A DNA stretch of 64,000 nucleotides, taken from NCBI GenBank assembly GCA_963575645.1, contig OY754464.1, positions 66,500,948 to 66,564,947 of the forward strand. The letters are read 5' to 3'. Of the stretch, positions 1 through 10,317 are shown piece by piece. Made by a program: the position numbers and the translations under genes. How positions within the stretch are numbered: position 1 is the stretch's first letter; each line of letters starts with the position of its first letter. The DNA comes from Xanthostigma xanthostigma. Lineage: Eukaryota > Arthropoda > Insecta > Raphidioptera > Raphidiidae. The notes under the pieces were generated by a model that did no database searches, had not been told where the DNA came from, and was given only the letters and a program-made list of their open reading frames with translations.

Positions 1-199
1 GTTGCACGGTTTAATATGGTAATATAAAGATTACGTTTGTTCTGTATTAAAATAAAACGATTGCATTTGTTCAAAAACGGATGGCATTTCAAATATTTGT
101 GAAATGCAACGCCTTCTGAGTTAACAATTTGAATAACTAATTATTAGAACTTAATACCTACTTTGACAGATGCAAACGTCATTTTTGACATTTCTTACC

Positions 200-680
200 A
201 TTCCGACACCACGGATGAGCGGATTGAAACCAAATTTTGGGAGGATGTTTGATATGCAAATATGAAGTGGCCTATTGTCGACGCATGCGTAAAAGAGTAT
301 ATCTTTTATAATGTTGTTTTAGATAATAATAATATAGTTTTTAAAAAGACATTATTTTATCTATTTTTACATGAAAGTTTTGTAAATTTTTTGGGGAAAA
401 TCGGCGCATGCGCAAAAGAGATATGGGCTATGACGTTGTTTCTTATATAATAATGCTTTACATTTCATAACGGTTGATTATTCTATCTGTTTTACAAGAA
501 AGTTTTGTAATTTATTTTTGGGGAAAATCGGCGCATGCGCAAGAGATATTATGTGCTATAACGTTTTTTATATAACAATGGTATACTTTTCATAGCGGCT
601 TATTATTCTATCTGTTTTACAAGAAATTTTTGTATTTTATTTCGGGAAAAATCGGCGCAGGCGCATCAAAGATATATCTT
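200..680. repeat. ~125-bp tandem repeat in a dispersed repeat family
   Basis: About four degenerate units of 123-127 bp. Each carries a palindromic core GCGCATGCGC or a variant (near 281, 404, 531 and 654), followed by an AAAGAGATAT-like stretch and an ACAAGAAAGTTTTGTA-like stretch. The leading part (GATGAGCGGATTGAAACC... TTTTGGGAGGATGTTT) recurs at 17450-17760 and, inverted, at 7171-7450, so this is one dispersed family that has expanded in tandem here. The 62-codon reading frame inside it looks incidental. Class unknown. Confidence 0.7.
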
Positions 681-1215
681 ATTACAAAAAATAAAATAAT
701 AATAAAAAGAAAGTTTTTATTGAAATGTACCAAAATGGAAATATAATTATTTTAATAATTTAGGGTAATAATTATAAAAAAGTTGGTTGTGACTAATTAT
801 TAATAAATTATTAAAATGATTTTTTCCTTTCTGTGTTTCAATATTTTAACTGTAATTTTTTTCGTAGATTAAGTTAATTAAATTATATTATTAAGCTCAA
901 AGTGTCGTTAAAAATATACAACAATTTTCAAACATAACGCCGGGGTATATTTTATAGAATTTCGCGCCTTGTAATTCTTGAATTACTTGTGCCTTCAAAC
1001 AATATTTTTTGTTAATATATTTGACTGAAAAATTGGTCGATTAAATAGTTTTTTTTTATCTAACAGTAAATTTTGTACAAAACACATACATAATAAAATA
1101 TAATACGAAACGTGGCAAATTGGAAAAATTTTGCATTTATTTTATTTTGTCCAAGTTCCCACACGTTTTTCGTTACGTCATTCACTGTCATATTACGGTA
1201 CCGTTTTCCTAGGAA
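681..1215. other. AT-rich stretch, no gene seen
   Basis: Very AT-rich with no protein-like reading frame. Around 1015-1050 it holds a fragment of the Penelope-like end repeat (TGAAAAATTGGTCGAT). Nothing else was recognised. Confidence 0.5.
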
Positions 1216-1216
1216 A

Positions 1217-1482
1217 CTAGTGGCCCGGTCCGGCTTCGCCCGGATTTGTAAAATATTGAGAGGTGCTGAAAAGCTGAAAGTTTGGTACTCTATGTTTTTT
1301 ATGTCAAAAATAAAAAAAAACTATAAAAAAAATTGGTCGGAAAATTAAAAAAAAATTGGATCGCGCCAACTATAGCTAAGGACCACCGAGGTGATTACAT
1401 AATTACAAAAAAATCGGTCTAGCCGTGTAGGAGGAGAAGAATTACGAACACACGGACACTGGAATTTTCTATAATATAAAGA
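1217..1482 (-). mobile_element. Helitron-like non-autonomous element
   Basis: Read on the minus strand it starts with TC (5' end TCTTTATATTATAG) and ends with CTAG at 1217-1220. Twelve bases before that end is a short hairpin (TCCGG-loop-CCGGA). The flanks are A before the 5' TC and T after the 3' CTAG, the usual Helitron insertion between A and T. At 266 bp it has no coding capacity. Confidence 0.7.
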
Positions 1483-2540
1483 TGATTGAAGAGTGTCGTT
1501 ACTCAACTGTTTTTAACTCCATTGAAGTATGAAGGGTTAAGGTTAAGGAGAATCATCTCTGTGAACGAAACAGTGTCCATCAAAAAGCGTTAAATTAGGG
1601 GACCGCCACTGTCGCAAAAGGGTAAAGAGACAAACATTATTAGAGTAAAATAGAAAAGTAAACGAGGAAAGAATAATTTCTGCTTTTTTATGGTGCACTT
1701 TTCAAAAGTAAAACATAAATAAAAAAAAAAATTATGATATAAAATAATTTTTGGTTTAAATGTCATTTTTAAACGTGCTATTGTTATGAATTTAGTAGTA
1801 AATAAACGATTATAGGTACTGATATGAATAAACTATAAAATGAATAAAAAATATTAGTTAAAGCTAACAAAAATGAAATCACTCTCGATAGCAGGTTTTT
1901 AGGTTATATTTATTAAATTATTTTGGACTACGAAAGCAGTTTAGATTTTATATACTGCAGTGTTATTAACGACTCTAATCATTAAAAATACAAAATTTTC
2001 CAAATCAGTGCACTTCAATTCGTTTATAACTGCTATGAAGGGTAAACAATTGCTAAATTCATTTTATACTCGGATGCAGCGATAGCGCCATTCCGGACGA
2101 TTTTTGAATTGTTATTTACAGAATTTATTGGACACTTTTTCAACTTATCTCCCATTATGTCCCATATAAGATAGTCCTCCTTACCTCTACCCTCCATACA
2201 TTGAGGTTAGATAACATGGTTGCATATTTACATTACAGATAGCGCAAGTGCTGCTGCATCTTCTACAAATCTATAAGAGATCGGTTTATGACAGTAATTT
2301 TACACATAACCTCTTGCATATGCAAGTTTCACTTTCATTATTATATTACAGGTACAAGATACTCTTTTCATTACAACTTCCAACTGCTATTATTATTATA
2401 TAAGAGATTTAACAGTAGCGCTTCTCAAACTTTTTTATAGCTCACTCAGATTTTAGCTCTCGATTAGCCTTAATTCAATGAACAAAACACCCGGACGGCA
2501 GTTTTAAGGCCGCATAACATATTTTATTTTTATTGCCGTT
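1483..2540. other. unannotated AT-rich stretch
   Basis: No protein-like frame, RNA gene or repeat boundary was recognised in this kilobase. Confidence 0.45.
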
Positions 2541-2616
2541 AATTAAAAAGCCTATATTATGACAAGCGAAACCGAACGCGATCGGTTTCGCTTGTCATAA
2601 TATAGGCTTTTTAATT
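2541..2616. repeat. perfect 35-bp palindrome with 6-bp spacer
   Basis: Arms 2541-2575 and 2582-2616 are exact reverse complements and are separated by ACGCGA. The arms begin AATTAAAAAGCCTATATT and end AAGCGAAACCGA. No TSD or related copy was seen. Perfect arms imply a recent origin or ongoing homogenisation. Confidence 0.9.
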
Positions 2617-2784
2617 ACTGACCAACTGTAGTAGAATTGCGACAGTAATATAATATTTCCCCTAATGTATACTGATGTATACTTTTAACAAACATTATAT
2701 GAAGGAACTCGGAACAAAGAAGGATGTAAACAGGAGACCTAGCTTCCTTTTGTAAGCACTTAAAAAGTTCTTACTTTAAAAAAA

Positions 2785-3272
2785 TAATAGTTATTGGCGT
2801 AACTAGTAGTCTAAGTCATTCATCGCGCTGACAGGTCATGACTTAGCCTACAAGTTACGCCCATAATTTTATTCAACAATTGCGCGTTATTCATGTTTTA
2901 TTTATTGTTATTAATGAGATGTTGTAAATGTCTATTTATTTCTTTATAAAAAAAACTGTCAATACTAACAGCACCAAACAGCACGATTCAATGTTTTGGT
3001 TTGAGGTTAGCCGGTTATGAATAAACTCCATGTCGAAAACATTCGGCCTCTCAATTTTAGTCTCAATGGGTAACAACGGAGTTGTTGTTACCTACTATTT
3101 CGTTACGACTCAGAAAATAGTTACGTTTATTTTCATTACTCCACAATGGCCGAGCTAGTAGGAATTTTCATTGAGTTATGACAAGTAATTGTCACCAGTC
3201 GGTAAATGGCTATTTAGGGTTCGGTTTTTAGGCATGATAAAACGTGAATAGCGCGCATGAGTTGAATAAAAC
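2785..3272 (+). mobile_element. unclassified ~490-bp repeat, copy A
   Basis: Nearly identical to 42067-42550. It begins TAGTTATTGGCGTAAC and ends GCGCATGAGTTGAATAAA. An internal segment near 2870-2902 (TTTATTCAACAATTGCGCG) is inverted relative to the last 33 bp. No terminal inverted repeat at the very ends was seen. Both copies lie against Penelope-like end repeats, and the 42-kb copy clearly interrupts one. Non-autonomous, class unknown. Confidence 0.7.
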
Positions 3273-3289
3273 GTTTTACTTTGTTGAAT

Positions 3290-3385
3290 TATAAACAACA
3301 ATATATATGGTCTGAGAAAAATTGGTCGACAATTTTATTCATTTGATGAATTATAAACAATTCGTAAACTGATGTTTTCTCTAGA
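3290..3385 (+). mobile_element. Penelope-like end-repeat fragment
   Basis: Contains GAGAAAAATTGGTCGACAAT followed by TTTATTCATTTGATGAATTATAA, the dispersed end repeat also found near 14750, 24600, 27190, 30410 and 42630. Other copies run into hammerhead-like motifs, which is why I link the family to Penelope-like elements. Confidence 0.45.
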
Positions 3386-4120
3386 GAGGCAATTAATCAA
3401 TTGAATTTTTTCCAGATTATAACAACACTCATTTCTCCTGCGTAGCTAAAAAAAACTAATTTTGACAATACATATTACAAAAGAGAGAAGGAGAGAGAGT
3501 TAATGCAACAATACTTGCTATGGTTGCCGTGTTTCGAGACGGACCGTTTTTTGGCGCACGCGAGATGGCGCTGTTATCACTTTCGATCGAGGTATGAAGA
3601 AAAAATATTTTTAATCGCAAATTTCTAATTGACATAAACTCTAGCTTAAGGATTTACGTTAAATAAAAAAATAAAAAACAAATCAAACCAAACAGCTAGC
3701 ATGAGCCCTTAAACTTGTCCGGTACAACAGCGCCAGTTCAGCGCAGTGTGATCCGAGTCTACTAGATCATGCCGTTCGATTTTAATTGAGATAAAGGCGT
3801 CACATTTCACGTTTTCACCTTTTCAAGAATGAGCACATTTCATTTTTATATTACAACTAAGTATAGATAATAATATATAAAATCGTAGTTTATTCAGAAA
3901 TACTAACTTTGTTCGCACTGTCAATGAACGTTTAGAAATCTAGCACGCAGTTCCTGCATAAGGATCATTCCCATTTGACACAAACAGCGTAGTACTGGGC
4001 CTAAGAAGCCCAGGTGGCATCATGATTTTAAATACCCGCTGCCCGCCTTGGATCAGGACAGAAGGATAACATCAAGTAAACCAACAAACTAAACGATAAT
4101 AATAATCAAATAGCCAATCA
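3386..4120. other. no recognisable feature
   Basis: No convincing reading frame or repeat boundary. A purine-rich GAGAGA patch lies near 3481-3500. Confidence 0.4.
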
Positions 4121-4123
4121 ACA

Positions 4124-4707
4124 TTTATATCATTTCCATTATTTCAATCCTTATCGCTGTTGCCCGTTAGACATTTATATATTTATAAGGTTCTAAAAAT
4201 ATTTTATATTAGAAGTGGTAATACACGCCTTACTGTGGAATATCCTTATAGACTCAGGCACACAAAAATGGGTGTACCTAGACCTTATAAATCATTATTT
4301 AGAAGCTATTTTTTATTTACTGCTCCCTTTTTGTTTAATATATTACCTGTCCATATTCAAAATTGTAACAATAAAAATATTTTTAGTTCTTTACTCAAAA
4401 CTTGGCTCTTGAACCAAGCAAATGTTGAAAATTTATTTTGTATTTGCCAGTAAAAGGTATATAATGTGCTTTAGTTTTTCTTTTGATATTACATTTATTT
4501 TTTTTCTATTCAAATGTTTTGTGTCCAGGGTAATTCAACCCACTTAAGCTTTAATTAAAATGTCCACATAATCTCTTTTTTTTTCTTAATGGCTCCTTCA
4601 GCACAGGTTTTCCTTGGAAGGAACCTATATACTTTCATTTATGTGTATTTTGTTTGTTTATAAATAACTGTATTTTCATGGAAGTAATAAATTATTATTA
4701 TTATATT
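4124..4707 (+). pseudogene. non-LTR retrotransposon reverse-transcriptase C-terminal fragment with 3' tail
   Basis: The frame is open from about 4124 to the stop at 4451-4453 with no start codon of its own. It encodes a basic, hydrophobic segment containing LPVRHLYIYKVLKIFY and later VPRPYKSLFRSYF, which matches the pattern I know from the C-terminus of CR1/Jockey-type LINE ORF2, after the polymerase domain. The 3' UTR follows, ending in an ATT/TTA-repeat tail at 4686-4707, typical of such LINEs. Everything upstream (endonuclease and catalytic reverse-transcriptase core) is missing, so this is a 5'-truncated dead copy. A Helitron-like fragment abuts the tail. The CR1/Jockey placement is from memory of the family. 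Confidence 0.65.
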
Positions 4708-4710
4708 ATC

Positions 4711-4935
4711 ACTATAGTGGTACGGTTCGACTTCGCCCGAATTTGTCGATTGTCGTCGGTTTTTCGTCGACTTGCGTTGCAAAATTGGTCTCCACGAAAA
4801 GCGCTTTTATTTAAACGCGATAATATATAACCTGTATCCATCCTGAAGGTCCATTCTAAATATTGGTGAAAAAAAAAATTCAAATCGGATGAGTAGTTTC
4901 GGAGATTCGTGAATCAGTACTTATACCTATACTAA
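4711..4935 (-). mobile_element. Helitron-like element, degenerate ends
   Basis: Carries TACGGTTCGACTTCGCCCGA at one end and ATCCTGAAGGTCCATTCTAA then CGGATGAGTAGTTTCGGAG inside. It is the same family as 7993-8235, 11357-11566 and 12061-12162. The 3' CTAG has decayed to ATAG and the 5' TC end is unclear. Confidence 0.55.
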
Positions 4936-5039
4936 ATTATTAAACATTTAAAAGTGTTAGATTGTGTAAAAACTTCACTTGTTATCATACTCCTGATGGT
5001 AGGCTAGTTTATGAAAATTGCTGTTGAATTGATTAGATA

Positions 5040-5300
5040 GTCTACTTTTGTTTTACTTTACGCACTAGTGTTAAATGGGTCATTTTGTGATCGCTCCAGA
5101 TGCATGAAAAGCAGCTACTTTATAGGGGGTCGTGCAAAATAGTAGTTTGTAATTCGTTATTTTATGACGATTTGTGAAATTGTGGTAATAACGAGAGGTC
5201 AGCGAATTTCAACAGTCACACGAGTCATAAAAGCATTACAATCGGGATACATACTAATTTTTTTTTGCACATGCCTCCTATAAAATAACTGATTTTCACA
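5040..5300. repeat. dispersed repeat with an empty insertion site
   Basis: TTTACGCACTAGTG... AACAGCTAC-like ...TTTATAGGGGG is shared with 60940-61370, where a pogo MITE is inserted. The inverted motif CCTCCTATAAAATA follows near 5274, so the element may be a foldback of about 230 bp. No coding content. Confidence 0.55.
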
Positions 5301-5567
5301 TCATAAGAAGTATACTTTTTTGACAGTTCACGTTCGGCCATATTGGCATATTTGTATTTTGCATTGTTCGTTCATCTGGATTTAAATGGCAACTGACGAA
5401 TATAATAACTCTTGAACTGGTGAAATCGCATTACTTCTGTTTTACTTTACGTTCTTGTGCGAAAAAGGGTAATTTTACTACCGCCAGCTTCTGACTCTTG
5501 GAATATAATGCGAGTTAGTAAGAAGGGTACAAGTTTTTATATTCGACTGCCCTCATTCACTGATAAC

Positions 5568-6282
5568 TACAGAATACAATCCCGGGATACCGAATCTTGG
5601 GATCCCGGAATCCCGGCCGTTTTCTGGCCCCGAAAATCCCGGGACTGTACTTGACTAATTTCGGGATTTTCGGGATTGCCACAAACAGATCTAGTTTGCA
5701 TTTCGTAATCCGTTGCGCCTTGACAATTACCTTGCCTAGATTATATTAATATTATTTATTGCATAACGACAAAAAACAATTCTTAAATACGCGGTACGAT
5801 ACGTAAGAGTATGAAATCTCCAGATTCTGAAGTACAAGTACAAAATGAATCGGGGTTGGCAAATAGTATTAGACGTGAAATGAGTCTGTTTTAAAATGGA
5901 GTAGTTAGTGGATATCACTTAGGAACAGCAGTAGGTATCTATTGTCTATTCCTCCAACCAGCGTAGAACCTGAGCGAGCGTTTTCAGCTGCTGCTTATGT
6001 TGGCAATAAACTACGAAGCAGGCTTGGAAGACAAACATTGGATTGTATTTTCGAAATTCTAAATAGTTTTTTTGTGTTGTCTTTTTGATTTCTTGCAAAA
6101 GTAAAGTTTTTTTTTTGTCTATTTTCTTTTCTGACTATATTGTGATTTGTGTTGTGAAACGATATTAAAAACATTTTTTAAGAAATTACTCAAGTTTTTT
6201 TTTCATTTCAGCCCAATTAGAAACCACATAGTCTAATCCCGGGATAGCCCCGGGATTACGCATCAGAAATCCCGTAATCCCG
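5568..6282 (+). mobile_element. hAT-type element with transposase relic
   Basis: Subterminal regions are packed with AATCCCGGGAT and GATCCCGG-type motifs at both ends (5575-5670 and 6232-6282). The imperfect 8-bp flanks CTGATAAC / ATGATAAC (7 of 8) fit a hAT TSD. The right terminal sequence has diverged, so the exact boundaries are tentative. The interior holds a short transposase remnant, listed separately. Confidence 0.6.
5918..6088 (+). pseudogene. hAT transposase C-terminal dimerisation region (remnant)
   Basis: The frame ending at the TGA at 6086-6088 has no start codon. It reads YLLSIPPTSVEPERAFSAAA, then NKLRSRLGRQTLD. This is the conserved hAT C-terminal signature (P-x-S-x-x-x-E-R-x-F-S, then a basic K-x-R-x-x-L block) that mediates transposase dimerisation. 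Only about 50 codons remain. The catalytic DDE region and BED zinc finger are gone, so it cannot act in mobilisation. It lies inside the CCCGGGAT-rich element, consistent with an internally deleted hAT copy. The hAT assignment is confident. The subfamily is not resolved. Confidence 0.75.
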
Positions 6283-6595
6283 ATGATAACATCGTATAAA
6301 CAACGATGCTCCAACGATATCGGCTCAAACTCACGTCTGTACTAAATAGCGTATAGTTGTAATATATACGCATAGCTATCTGTCGGTATATTAATATACA
6401 GGTAAACAAGTTTCATATTCCCATATATGGTAGTTAAAATGTATAAGTGCAAGTGTGCCAAAGTCGATCGTTCAATAACAGCTCCTCAGCTGATACATCC
6501 ACTTACTATTGTAACCATCGACTTTTAGAATGGACTGTTAGTCTGAGTCAAATGACAAAGAAAGGGATATCGATCAAGCCTCCGAGCATCGACTT

Positions 6596-7162
6596 CAGCG
6601 TTGCCAGTTTTTTTTTTGCCAAGTCGGGATTTTGGAACTCTTTGAGTGAAAACAGCGGGATTCTTTCGTCGAAAGCGGAACATAGTAAAAAAACGTATAT
6701 AATAATCAGAAGTTTTCAAATACCTATTTATCTTTTTATTTGAATTAAAATTACGTTTACGTGACAATAGATAGCAAAAAAAGCCATAGAAAATGTATTT
6801 TAATAAAAATATAATATTTTAAATCAGATTTACCCTATCGTTAAATAGTTGAGTCTTATTCGTCTTCAGAATAAAAAAAAAAAAACAAATCAAAATCAAA
6901 AAAGTTTTATTCATTAGAAAAATATGGCGTTTCAAACAATAGTCTGTGGAGTGAGAGTTACAAATTACAACTTACAATAAGAGAATAATTATATATTTAT
7001 AAGAATTACTTATTCATGATATTTCTGTGAAGATTTAACTTTTTTTAAAGTTATCCCCGAATTATCCCCGAAAAGCGGGACTGAGCCTGTTCCGCGCGGG
7101 ACATTTAATTTTGATTTAAAAATCGGGACGTCCCGCCAAAATCGGGACGTCTGGCAACGCTG
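6596..7162. mobile_element. hAT-type non-autonomous element with perfect 8-bp TSD
   Basis: Termini CAGCGTTGCCAG and CTGGCAACGCTG are exact inverted repeats. The perfect TSD ATCGACTT occupies 6588-6595 and 7163-7170. Subterminal motifs such as GTCGGGATTTTGG and AATCGGGACGTC recur. At 567 bp it has no transposase frame. It split a copy of the dispersed family that continues at 7171. Confidence 0.9.
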
Positions 7163-7170
7163 ATCGACTT

Positions 7171-7450
7171 ATACTTATAAATAGAATAAACCGTTATGAA
7201 AAGTATACCATTATTACATAAAAACACCGTTATAGTATAATATATCTTCTGCGCATGCGCCGATTTTACCTAAAAACAATAGGGCTCTTCATATTTGCAT
7301 ACCAAACATCCTCCCAAAATTTGGTTTTAATCTGTTCATCCGTTTGACCTGTATCGTGCTCACAGATAAACAGACGCACCGAGTTTTTCCAAAATATGTT
7401 TTTTGGATTCGGGGGACCTTAAAACGAAAAGATATTGTAACATTTTGAAA
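7171..7450 (-). repeat. dispersed family copy (GCGCATGCGC family), inverted
   Basis: Reverse-complement relative of 200-680 and 17450-17760. It contains TGCGCATGCGCCGATTTT, then CATCCTCCCAAAATTTGG and CATCCGTTTGACCTG. Class unknown. Confidence 0.6.
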
Positions 7451-7990
7451 AGTGATTTTTGACCTAAACTAGTACCATTCCCCACTAGTGGGTTGGAATG
7501 GTAAACAATGTAAATAGAAATATTCTCGTTGCTATATTTCCCAAATCATTCTTTAATTTTTGTGACAAATTTACCAGGCTGTATTTGTAAAATTTGGTTT
7601 TTGAATTTTTATATTTTTTAATTTAAAGGTCAGAGAAGTTCGCATAAGCACTTGTTTATACATTTTGATCTCTCTTGTAATCTCACAGATTTTTTGTCTT
7701 TAATTTTATGACATCATATAGCTATTTATTTGTTGATAAAATGGTAATATAAGCCAAAAAAGCGTTTCGTGTAATATTTTTCTTCTGAGAAGTGAAAAAT
7801 GAGATACAAAATATTGCTGAATTATTGTGCCAATTAAAAAATCAAGAATGAATAATCGTTAATTAGTCATCTAATAAATCACCTATGTGGGTTTTAATAA
7901 GAACCGGCTTTGCTCAATTATCAATATTATATATGAATTGTAAAAGTTGCCAACTAAAAAATAGTAGGTGTTCTAATCTTATGAAAATCG
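7451..7990. other. no recognisable feature
   Basis: AT-rich sequence with no supported gene, RNA or repeat boundary. Confidence 0.4.
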
Positions 7991-7992
7991 AA

Positions 7993-8235
7993 AATTTTAC
8001 TTTATATTCCAACCAGCGGTTTGGTCCGGTTTCGCCCGAGTTTGTAGATTGCCCCCTTTGTTCGTCGATTTACGTCGCAAAATTGGTCTCCACGATTTTA
8101 ATGCGATAATATATAGCCTATATCCATCCTGAAGGTTCATTCTAAATATTGGTGAAAAAATTTTGAAATCGGATGAGTAGTTTTGGAGATTACCTCCTAC
8201 ATCGAAACTTTATCTCTTTATAATATTAGTATAGA
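7993..8235 (-). mobile_element. Helitron-like element
   Basis: GTCCGGTTTCGCCCGAGTTTG at the 3' side (minus-strand view), CATCCTGAAGGTTCATTC inside, and a TTCTATACTAATATTATAAA-type 5' end near 8221-8235. The 3' CTAG has mutated to CCAG. Non-coding, and the same family as 11357-11566. Confidence 0.6.
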
Positions 8236-8236
8236 A

Positions 8237-8650
8237 GAAAAAGAAATATCCATCAGTTCATTACTTACAAAAAACTATTTAAAACATAACAGAAAGAGAA
8301 AAAGAATACAGTTCTACGTGTAAATAATTGTCATCGTTAGATAAGAATAGCATTCTGACATTCAATTAGGTCAAAATAATTAAATGTTTGCTTCTGTCAC
8401 AGGTTGTTCAAACCCGATAGTAGATTTTCGTGTACCAGTGCGGTATCATTAATTATAAAGAAATCCTGTGCACCTCCTAGGCTAATTCTATACACCATAC
8501 TCATTACTCCGTATGCGCATATCTTGTACGTGCAAGAGTGAACAGCTGTCAGTTATCGGCCTCGTGTTCCTTGAATATGCAATTTTATTTTGGTAAACCT
8601 TGTAAAATTTATTAATAGTGTTAAATTGTGTATGATTAACTTTAATTTAG
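8237..8650. other. no recognisable feature
   Basis: No protein-like frame and no repeat ends were recognised. Confidence 0.4.
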
Positions 8651-8714
8651 ATTGAAGGAGATTTATTTGGTTGATGAACAATTGAAAAATAAGCTTTACC
8701 AGAGTATCGCTTGT

Positions 8715-8754
8715 GGACAACGTTTCGAAAAATATAAATTTCATCATCAGGGCC
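8715..8754 (-). ncRNA. hammerhead ribozyme motif (type I-like)
   Basis: On the minus strand: stem I GGCC, core CTGATGA, stem II closed by GAAAT.../...TTTTTC, core GAAA, two-base-pair stem III ACGT, cleavage-position T, then GTCC. Both invariant core boxes are intact. Stem I has one mismatch (GGCC against GTCC). Such minimal stem III forms are known to work best as dimers. Cleavage activity is inferred, not shown. Confidence 0.55.
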
Positions 8755-8865
8755 TATGAACATGTATAGTATTCATTACATTTAATATTATTTTGATGTC
8801 TAAATTACAAATATAGATAAAACTAAACATTACCTCAATGCAAGTTGATATAATAAATTATCATA

Positions 8866-8904
8866 GGCCCTGATGATGAAAATATATTTTTCGAAAGGTT
8901 GGCC
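8866..8904 (+). ncRNA. hammerhead ribozyme motif, stem III mutated
   Basis: GGCC, CTGATGA, TGAAAATATATTTTTC (stem II pairs G-AAAA with TTTT-C), GAAA, GGTT, GGCC. Stem I and both core boxes are intact, but stem III reads AGGT instead of ACGT, which probably weakens it. Confidence 0.5.
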
Positions 8905-8955
8905 ACAAGCGATAAATTGTTCCTCAACCAAATAAATCTCCTTCAATACATATTT

Positions 8956-9390
8956 TTGGAACAAAACTTCTACTAACAATTTAATTTAGATACTTATGAT
9001 CTCCCTTGTCGAGCGTCTATAATTAAATAATAAAATTTCATTATGCGACTTGATCTTGGTGAGCGTTGAAGTGTCGTTTTGAGTTTTCGACGCTAACATA
9101 AACTGTCAAACATGGATAATCTACAATTTCTCTCTGTCTCTTTGTGGGTTGGAAATAGCTGTTGTAATGGAAGGCTAGGTAAGCAAAGTTTCCATAATCT
9201 TTTGTCGTTTTTTTCATGTTTCGTGTTGAAATGTTGTTTTAGGTTGTGCAAAAAACATTTTAAGGTTAAATAAAAATAGCACAAAGAAACTTTAGTTCTG
9301 TATTTGATACGTTTGTCCCAAAACCGTGAGTGTAAAAATTGAACCAGTGACTTGACACTAGGTTACTCATTAAGATAGTATAAACTTTTC
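8956..9390. other. no recognisable feature
   Basis: No supported gene. The small reading frames here lack family features. Confidence 0.4.
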
Positions 9391-9392
9391 AA

Positions 9393-9480
9393 GGTCTTGA
9401 AGAAGATAATAATTTCTGCCGAAACGTTGCCTATTAAATGAAGTTCTAGTGAATAAAAATTGTTTTTATATTTAGCCTTG
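9393..9480 (+). mobile_element. Penelope-like end fragment with decayed hammerhead
   Basis: GGTCTTGAAGAAG...GCCGAAACGTTGCC followed by TATTAAATG and an AT-rich tail. The GAAA box and ACGTT are intact, but the first core box reads TTGAAGA instead of CTGANGA. A related GAAACGTTGCCGATTAAAT tail lies at 14263-14285. Confidence 0.5.
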
Positions 9481-9925
9481 TATCCCGTTAATTTCATTAT
9501 AAACTTTTCTATCTAGAATCTACTGTGTGTATCTATCTAATGAAATCTTTCGATTTATTTATCTTTTATTTTATTAAATACTAAATTTGAAGGTATTAAA
9601 ATTTCAAAATGCCTCAAGAGCCTTTTTTGCAAAGTCAAAAATTCAAGGTTCGTCTAGGTCCCACTATACCATTCAGCCAGGTCTTCGATTTTGTGTTACA
9701 AAAGAAGTGATACACAATTTTTTATGGCGCCTCTAACACTCAAAAAATGTTTTTTGGACTATAATGTTTTACGTATCAAAAAGTTTGACAACGACTTTTG
9801 ACTCTTCCTGCACCTGTTGTAACAACTGTGGTTGAATACAGGACACGTTCACCGGTGTAGAGTTAGCCCCCCAAATGCGAATTTTTGGTTATTATTTATT
9901 GCAATCGTTTCACGGCATAGCAACT
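9481..9925. other. no recognisable feature
   Basis: No protein-like frame or boundary was recognised. Confidence 0.4.
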
Positions 9926-9928
9926 GGT

Positions 9929-10317
9929 GTAGAATTACTGTATTACTATCTCACTTTATATACACGATCCCGTAATTGTTTTTTAAAGAACTCCCCCCAA
10001 ACATCCTCCCCTTTTCACTGCGCAAAAAAACGCCATCGCATCGACAACACCCGTAATTGTTTTTTAAAGAACTCCCCCCAGACGCCTTCTGATTTTCACT
10101 GAGAAAAAAAACGTTATCGCATCGACACGACTCCGTAATTGTTTTTTAAAGAACTCCCTTCAAATGCCTTGCCCTTTTCACTGCACAAAAAAAAATAATT
10201 TATAAAAAAAAATTCTGCTCCTAAAACGGCTAATAACCCTGTTATATTATGTTATATAAAATAATAATTGGGTATTTCCAATGGATATTTTGCACATCGA
10301 GTTATCGTACTCTAACC
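9929..10317. mobile_element. GATAACTCGATGTGC-family element, 5'-truncated
   Basis: The right part matches the complete copy at 57525-58369: CAACTGGTGTAGAATTACTG, about three units of a minisatellite (CGTAATTGTTTTTTAAAGAA), and the right end TTTTGCACATCGAGTTATCG then CTCTAACC. The left terminal repeat is absent. Non-coding. Confidence 0.65.

Larger units (their letters stand above)
8652..8946. mobile_element. Penelope-like foldback with two hammerhead motifs
   Basis: Inverted arms 8652-8754 and 8862-8946 start TTGAAGGAGATTTATTTGG and include AAGCTTTACCAGAGTATCGC (left arm). The arms flank about 107 bp of unrelated sequence. Each arm ends in a hammerhead-like motif pointing outward. The same arm family occurs at 44022-44256 and 44833-44996. 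Paired, inverted, ribozyme-bearing ends fit the end repeats described for Penelope-like retroelements. No reverse transcriptase is present. Confidence 0.65.
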
